NCBI GenBank assembly: GCA_032622095.1
Contig: CP136068.1
Location: 182,472,796-182,536,795 of the forward strand
Source of the DNA: Siphonodentalium dalli
Taxonomy: Eukaryota > Mollusca > Scaphopoda > Gadilida > Siphonodentaliidae
Direction of reading: 5' to 3'
DNA: 64,000 nucleotides
Shown: positions 14,401 through 23,400 of the stretch, one piece after another
Layout: every line of letters starts with the position of its first letter
Position numbering within the stretch: the first letter of the stretch is position 1
Made by a program: the position numbers and the translations under genes
The notes under the pieces: generated by a model
Databases searched by the model: none
The model's input: the letters and a program-made list of their open reading frames with translations, nothing else
Told to the model about the DNA's origin: nothing

Positions 14401-17400
14401 GATGATTATTGGCAATGCATACATATGTACAAAACATATGTATTGTTCTTTAGAGGGGGGCCTGCATGATTTTTTGAACAAACAAACTGTGTAAACTGAA
14501 GTCAGCAACAGTATGCAAAAAGCTATGTATAGGTTATATACACCTATATATAACTTCAGATTTACCCACCCCTATTTTCATACCCACCAATAACGACGGT
14601 TGGTGACTCACGATAGGATAATAAGTTTATTTACAATATACACACATGGAAAGTACCATTACAAATAAATATAATATTAATAGACTATACATGCATATTG
14701 TTAGGGGTGATATAGTCATTACTGACTGTCTTCCTATCACCCATCAATAACTTTACGGGCATTATATAACAAACCTAGGGAACCGTAGCTACTGGAAGTA
14801 TATACTGCATGTTATTACTGTGGAAATATGCACATACATTGTATATAATTGGCATAGTTGCACGTAAGTGTCTTATTGCAAGCTATCTGGTATAAATTGC
14901 TTTTCATCTCCAGCAAGGAGCCCGATTCCTATGTCCCTGACCGCTGACTACATACTTATCAATTGCACTTGTGCTGTTGTTTCACGTGTCAACAATGTGT
15001 ACATGGAATTGTTAACAGTCTGGTCATTTAAAGGCGTGCGTGTCTATTTGGCCATATCCCAATAATTAGATGATTATTGGCAATACACATATATGTACAA
15101 AAAAATATGTGCTGTTCTGTGAGAGGGGGTTTAAGTGATTATTTGATCAAACAAATGGTGTAAACTGAAGTCAACAAAAATATGCAAAAACGAACTTTGT
15201 ATAGGTTATATACCCCTATATATAACTTCAGATTCATCCCACCCCTATTTTCATACCACCCATAACTACGGTTCTGGAGGCAAGAACGTTACGGTCAGTA
15301 TATAACAAACCTATATAGAGCCGTAGTTGTGGGCATTATATATACTGCCTATTATTAATGTGGAAATATGCACATAATTAATTGGCCGATTTGCACGCAA
15401 GTGTCTTATTGCAAGCTATTTGGTATAAATTGCTTTTTTATCTCCAGCAAGGAACACGGTTCCCATGTCCCTGACCGCTGACTGGTATTGTGAATTGAAC
15501 TTGCGCTGCTGTTTCACGTGTCAACATTGTGTATGTGGAATTTTAAATGGTCTGGTCATTAAAAGGCGTTCGCGTCTATTTGGCCAGACCAATAAGTAGA
15601 TGCTTATTGGCAATACATACATATGTACAAAAACAAGACAATATGTCTTGTTCTGTGAGAGGGGGGTAAGTGATTGGTTGATCAAACAAATGGTGTAAAC
15701 TGAAGTCAACAAACATTTGCAAAACAAAAATTTGTATAGGTTATATACCCATATATATAACTTCAGATTTATCACACCACTATTTTCATACCACCCATAA
15801 CGACGGTTCAGGAGGCAAGAACGTACCGCTGATTGATTGATTGTTTATTAACCCAATGCCACAATTAAGTGGCGAATACAGAGTACTAATTAACATATAT
15901 ACATATATTTACAAAAGGGGGCCACTGTTGTCTGGCTTGCCATATGAAAAGCAGGATGGTATAGTTGCACTATCATCATAATCAACGTACATCATCATCA
16001 TCATCACCATTATCACCGCCATCGTCATCATCATCGTCATCATCATCGTCGTCGTCACCGCCACAACCACTGTCACCATCAACGTCGTCATCATCGTCGT
16101 CGCCACAATCACCGTCATCAACATTGTAATCATCATCATCTTCATCATTGTCATAATCATCGTCATCATCATCATCGTCGTCGCTGTCATCATCATCATT
16201 GTCGTCGTCGTCCTTATCGTCATTGTTATCATCATTGCCATCGTGAGCATCATCATAATCATCATCGTCGCCATCATCATCAGATACTATAGAATGAACA
16301 TAGTCCTAAAAGATTACCGTACGTTTGGGTTTAATTAACCTCCAGACAGCCGAAAGCGGTGACAATCAATTATTTCTTCGCACCTCAGGCTATGTCTGCG
16401 TATCCGACGAAAATGAAACTGATGTGCTTAAATGTCCCCTTTTCGTATCGAATTATGATAGAAACCCCACTTGTCAAGTACATGGATACATTCTATCACA
16501 ATTAATCCGCTTATTACCTCGGCCATAAATCTGTATTTTGATAACAATTTATTTGAGACACAAACTGCTGTGCGTATATAAGTCGGCGCTTATCAAAATC
16601 GCTGCATGGGAATCGTGGTTCCCACCCTTGTATAAACTGATCTCTTTAAATTATTGTGACATCCTTGAGAATGCAACTTGGTGTTGATAAGTGAATATTG
16701 GTTCACCCAAACATGAGACACGCCGCAATAATCAATTAATCCTTTTATTGCGGAAATATACGGTGAAAAGAATATACCGTTGGTGTAATGATTATACAGC
16801 AATGTGTAGAGCGATGCCACTAAGATGTATGTAGTGACAATTCCTTCGTCCATAAATTTATGACTTAAAATATCCAGTGTTCGATTTTATATCAAAATGG
16901 TCAAAAGTTAAAGTTCCGTTTATCAAGCAAATAAAAAAGAAAATAAATACCTCAAATAACTATCATGGCTTTGAAAAAACAATCAAAAATGAGAACGCTC
17001 TTTATAAGTGAGCGAGGCTGTGATTTGGGCGGGAACGATTGGAAATAATGGCTTTCTGAGAATTGGAGATTATATAATATAATCTGAGTATTGCGTGATA
17101 TGGAGGCAGAAAAGAATAAAGAGGATAGTGATCGAGATAACAGGAGACATATATATTAAGAAGAAAAAGATGAGAAACAATAAAACAATAGTGGGACATC
17201 TGAGGTGGTGAGAAGATGTAAAATCGGACAAGAATCTTTAAAGTCATAAAGATAGGGACGAATGATTGGTCACTTCATTTATCTCAGAGATCCACGATTC
17301 CCATCGTGTTTGATAAGCGCCGACTGATATACATATCAGTTTGGTTCTCAAATAATTTTTTATCAAAACACAGATTAATGGCCGCTGATATAAGCGGATT

Positions 17401-20400
17401 AAGTGTTATGTAATTTATACAGGTATTCACAAGTTGGTTTGCTATCGCCATTCGATATGAAAGAAGCACATTTAAACATATGAGTTTCAATTTCGTCGGA
17501 CACGCGCGCCGACAAAGCCGGAGGTTATAGAAGAGCGAATTGATTGTCGCCGCTTTCGGCTGTCTAAAGGTAGATTATTCCCAAACACATGGTAGTCATT
17601 TATGATATATCAACATGTCTATGTTCGCCCTATGTTCTCTGAACAAATGGTTTACAATTCTCAAATAAAACTATTTTATTGGACGCCACCAGGACTGTTC
17701 GTATTATCATGGTCAAGACGTGTGGGTATATTATGCATTATGGTATTCTACGTCTTAGCAGAAAGGCATCTGTCAAATCTTAGGCTTTCAACATTCGAAG
17801 CCATATACAGAATTTGTCCGGCTACGTCAGTACGTGAATTGATGAACCATATATTGAGAAGTGGCTGGATGGTAAGATCGCCAGATGTACATTGTGTTAT
17901 CCAAATTTGATTACCAAATCTGAAAAAAATACGCAGATAGAGAGGTCCTTCTGAAAGCTAGTATACGCATCGACCGCACACCTTTCTAGTTTATCACACA
18001 AGATGACGCTCATATCCCATATATAGCATCTGAATCATACCATAAGCTACCACGAATTAAGCTCTCCAAGAATAAGGATAAGAATTTCCAGCTTTCGAGA
18101 CAAACACGTGAGCTTGACACCGGCATATGTGCTTGAAACATTCCGATTAGTTGGACCCTTCCACGAAGGGTGTAGAAAACTGTGTTGGTGTGAGCGAGAT
18201 AGATTAATGTGACGAGACTGATGTTCGTTCATATAATGCTAAATGTGGCATATTTGTCATAGTTGTTGACATCAACATTTATACCGGAACGATTCATTTT
18301 GGGGTCATTCGGAAAAAAATGGCCGCCAGTGGCCATCTTGGATTTCAAAATTCAATCCATTAGCATGGGCTACATGTCGTACTGATCATCATGAAATTTG
18401 TCGTGGATGTTAACATGTAGATGTGAACGAGTAATTTTGGGGTCATTCAGCCAAAAAACATGGCCGCCGGCAGCCATCTTATATTTTACTCTTTGCATGA
18501 CTAAATCCTTTGGCACGGGCTAAAGGTCGTAGCTTTGGTCGGATCATTATAAAATTAGTCAAGGATGTTAACAATGACATGTAGATGTGAGCGAGTCATT
18601 TTGGGGTCATTCGGCAAAAGAACATGGCCGCCAGCGGCCATCTTGAATTTTACTATTTGTACGACTAAATCCTTTAGCACGGGCTACATGTCGTACCTTT
18701 AGATTAATCAACATGAAATTTGTCCTGTTGAAATTGGAATGTAGATGGAAACGAGTCATTTTGGGATCATTCGGTCAAAAAACATCGCCGCCAGTGGCCA
18801 TCTTGGATTTCAAAATTCAATCCATTAGCACGGGCTACAGGTCGTAATTTTGGGGTGATTCGGCCAAAAAACATGGCCGCCGGCAGCCATCTTAGATTTT
18901 ACTCTTTGCATGACTAAATCCTTTGGCACGGGCTACAGATCGTACCTTTGGTCGATCATTATGAAATGTGTCATGACTGTTGACATGTAGATGGGAACAA
19001 GTCATTTTGGGGTTATCCGGCATTAAAACATGGCCGCCAGCAGCCATCTTGGATTTTACTCTTTGCATGACTAAAGCTATCAAATCAAATGTTTTTGAAT
19101 TTTATTGGAATTCAATGCCGTCAGCAACCATCTTAGATTTTACTTATATATCATCTTCATGTTGATAAACTACTAGTAGTATTAGACATTCAACGTTCCA
19201 CATTACTAATCGCTCCATTGACTATAACACATTAAATTATTCCCTTTCCAAGTTGAGCTACATGTACAGTGTCATTGACACTTTCATAATTACATTTCAG
19301 TCAATTCACATTTTCAGCTGCATATACATATAAACCAATTTCATCTTTGTTTTCTTCATTAAAGGTAATTGCAAATTCATCGTTGATTACATCGTCTGAA
19401 CATTTCATTAAAGTGAGACTTTATGTTGACACACATCGATTGATTCAGGCACCATTTTCCATTTCTAAACTGCTCATTGCATTGATCGTCTTCAACGGGG
19501 ATAAGACTAGTATATAATTCAACATATACATTTTGTATATGATTTATATCATCGATAACTATTAAAGTGACATTTCTTTTCCACCCAATACATATTTCAT
19601 TAAAGTGACGCTTTACATGTACCGTATATTCATTACACTTCATTCAATAATTTCCGTTTCCACATCGCTTATTGCAATAATTGCATTCAGCTAAGGTAAT
19701 CTATATCCCAGTGTGTATCGCTGTTGGGACTTCGCGGGTGTTATCGACTCAAATATTAAAGTGACGCTTCATATTCACTACACTTCATTCAATAATTTCC
19801 GTTTCTACATCGCTTATTGCATTTATTGCCTTCAGCGAAGGTAATCTATGTCCGACTCAAATATTAAAGTGACATTCCATTTCCATCCATTAATTATAAG
19901 TAAACTTCTGCTGTGAAATATATACATATACATGCACATACAGTACCTACTACTGCATAAATGAAAAACTAATCCATTAAAATTTTTAATCTGTACTTAT
20001 GGTAATGTGATTGCAGACATCGAGGACCCGTTGGCCTGGTTGAATTCGCTGTGGGATGATGGATCACTTCCATCCTCAAGCTACTTATGCATTAATTAAT
20101 GGCATAATTTTGTTCTGACGTGCAGGGGTATATAGGCTTGAGACCCCACCACAGTTCAATTCACTCCAGGTTCTCAGCTATTATTATCTGATGTTCGAAC
20201 TTTAGTCATATGACTGATAATAACCATGATTTTAATGCTGGGTTTGAATAGCTCACAAGCTGGGCAATGTCAGATACTACGGTAGTAACCCGGCTATTGG
20301 TGACTCTACACGAATATCACAATCCACGTTCTAACATGGTATTTTAGTGTGATGACACAAGCATCTCTCTGAGTGGTGTAGCACACTAGCACATGTAGTA

Positions 20401-23400
20401 CCCTGTAGTAACATCATATCATTATTATTATAATGAACTTGATGATCAACTTGGTGGTTGCTCCATTACATGTCACGTATATATATATATATTTGGGATT
20501 AATATAAAATAACAAGAAAAAACATGTATACACATACGGTATTTAATCAATGCTTTTCTGAATTACGGCTACATGGGTGGGATAAGTAACACTTGTGACT
20601 TCGTTTAGTATTAAAATCATTCAGACAAACGAGTTCCTGAGAGCATGCGAAATGGTAATAGCCTTATTGATGGTTTATACTTTCAGTGATTATTATATAC
20701 GATGATGTTGTGAACAAAATGTGTGTACTCCTCGTTAGAAGTTTGCAGCCGATAATTGTCTTTTGAAAATAACGGTAGGCGTTGGGGTTACAGTACTAAT
20801 CATCTACCATTATAAATATTCATCTTTTAACGTATGGTAACTTATCTGCAAGGGATGTGTTCTCGTATGTTCGGATTTTAATAGGATTTTAGTGATGTAG
20901 GTTTTGTTTTAGTTTAGAACTAGGTGCATGTCACATTCATCTGACAGGCCTGGTGGTCAGGGAGTGTTGGGGTCATTTCTGACACACGAACACGCGCTTG
21001 TTGGTCGTACGTGTGGCATCCCCGAATTTGAACATGGTGGATTCATACCCCAAGATCAGACAGTCTTGTGCACCGCCACCTGGGTCCATAATGGTCCATG
21101 ATATGAATGGGAAAATGGAACCACTCCACGAGTATGTGTAACCAATCAGGTAAGTGGGTTTCTGACCAGGTAACACGAGTTCAAGGGTAAGCAACACCAA
21201 ATCTAGCACACCAGAATGACAAAAAACAAGTCAGAGTGAAGCACTGGCTGGTAGACCAACAATGGCCTATTTGTTAGTCAACAGAAGTTTTAGTAAGAAA
21301 GAAAAACGGCTTAAACATATTCGTCATTTGACCCACATAATATTGGCGGAGCAAAAATGTAATGGATGTCAAGAACAAGCGGAGAGTGTCTGCAAAGTAT
21401 ATGAAAGAAAGGGGATATATTAGGGTCAGGGTCCCAATCACATGCAGATACTGTGTTCCTCGTGTTCTTGGCAAACATTTTGAGTCGGAGAGCAAAGTCA
21501 CGGAGCGGCTGAAAAGTTTTTTGAAAAGTAATTAAGAACGTACATGTCGAAGGAGGATAATTAAAATCAAAGATACCTAAGAATTTGTAACTAAAGGAAA
21601 AGGGTAAAACTTTAAAATTTAAAAGACCAAAGAGGTAAAGTTTTGAAAGTCAAAAGATAAATATAAACAATAGGATCTTCCTCAGTTGCAAGTCGGTAAC
21701 CTGTGCCATATTAAGCACATCAACACAAACTTTTCGGCCTTTACTTTATTTCCAATGCCATTACGTTGTTTAACTCGTTACTATTATACGGTGACACGTT
21801 GATTTGAGAACAATCAATGCGTTACGTAATTCAAGCGTTGCATCTAGTATAACATATATGAGTCATATAATTTGACATTCTACTACGGTTTTGCCTATTG
21901 GTTTTTTTTGGTAGCGTACCCACCATCACTGAGCATCAATATCAAACACTTTTCCGACGGACATGGGGAGGGCTAAGGCCCGCCAATGAAACGATGATAG
22001 ACAACAACCAAATGTACAATATGATATGTTCATATTTGTTATGTTTACACTGTTGGTTACACCATAGTATTTGTAAAATCAACCGTAGGTGTACACTGTC
22101 TATAGGTACTGTCAAAGTGTCACGTATTTGCCATAACATGTGAGTTAAATCAATTACGGTTGTACATAATTCCTGGCCATCTTGTCTGTTTGATAAGAAC
22201 TTAAACCAATTCGACTGTTATCAGTAATTAAAAGGCCACTGACAAAATCGACAGTGGGATGGCAATGCTTAGTATTCCCAATTCTACCATAATGATAACA
22301 AACTACTAACGCAATCAGCCAGGCCATTACTTTCCCGCTAATACAAGAAAACGCGGGAAAGTTATCATTATATTTTACCTAATACCAGGATTAGATAAAC
22401 CAGGTCGCATTCATGCCACAATAAGCTGCCCAGCGAATGCACAGAATGTTCGATTTTCGACCCCTATTTGGGATCGATGAACAGGGAATCTAACTTGATT
22501 TGTTTTTATGGGCAATATGTCAGCTACTTTCCATAACTAGTATGTGATTTCGATGGGCACTGGATTGCTCGTGGAACCTGAATTCCAGCGTGGCCGTCCC
22601 TCCACTTACGAACATCGTTGTGTTATGACTTAGCCACTGAACGGCTATACACGCCAATAAACCAAATCAGTCCATTCTTCTGCAGAGATCGATATGTACC
22701 CTATGTGTGAGCTTTACGGTCTCGGTTCTCCTATATTCATATTTAATTATATCTGTTGCTGATATTGTTTATCCGTTTACATTGGTAGTAACTTTCGAGG
22801 ATGCATTTTAGCGTTACGGTCTCAGTCCTGTTATATTACTATTTATTTATATGTGTTACTGATATCGTATATCCGTTTACACTGATAGTTACTCGTGGGG
22901 CTGGCGTTAGCGTTACGGTCTCAGTCATGTTATATTCATAGTTATCTATATGTGTTACTGATATCGTATATTCGTTTACACTGATAGTTACTCATGGGGC
23001 TGGCGTTAGCGTTACGGTCTCAGTCCTATTATATTCATATGTATCTATATGTGTTACTGATATCGTATATCCGTTTACACTGATATTTACTCATGGGGCT
23101 GTCGTTAGCGTTACGATCACAGTGCTGTTATTTAAGGACTAATCTCGGTTTCCTAATGTAATTAGACAGTCTAAAGGCATATGCCGAATCACAAACCTAT
23201 AAATCGCGAATCGATTTATAAGAGTTTGTGATTCGGCATATGCCTTTAGACTGTGTAATTACATTAGGAAACCGAGATTATTCCTTATATTTATACCATT
23301 AATTGTTAAATATTGACAAATTTTAAAAACATTTTCGCCCTTAAAAGACGGTTGAAACAAAGAACTATATATTCTCAAATAACGGACCGTAACATAGTCA

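Noticed and set aside
15909-16280. Methionine- and threonine-rich 123-codon frame
   Set aside because: Translation of an ATC/GTC microsatellite.
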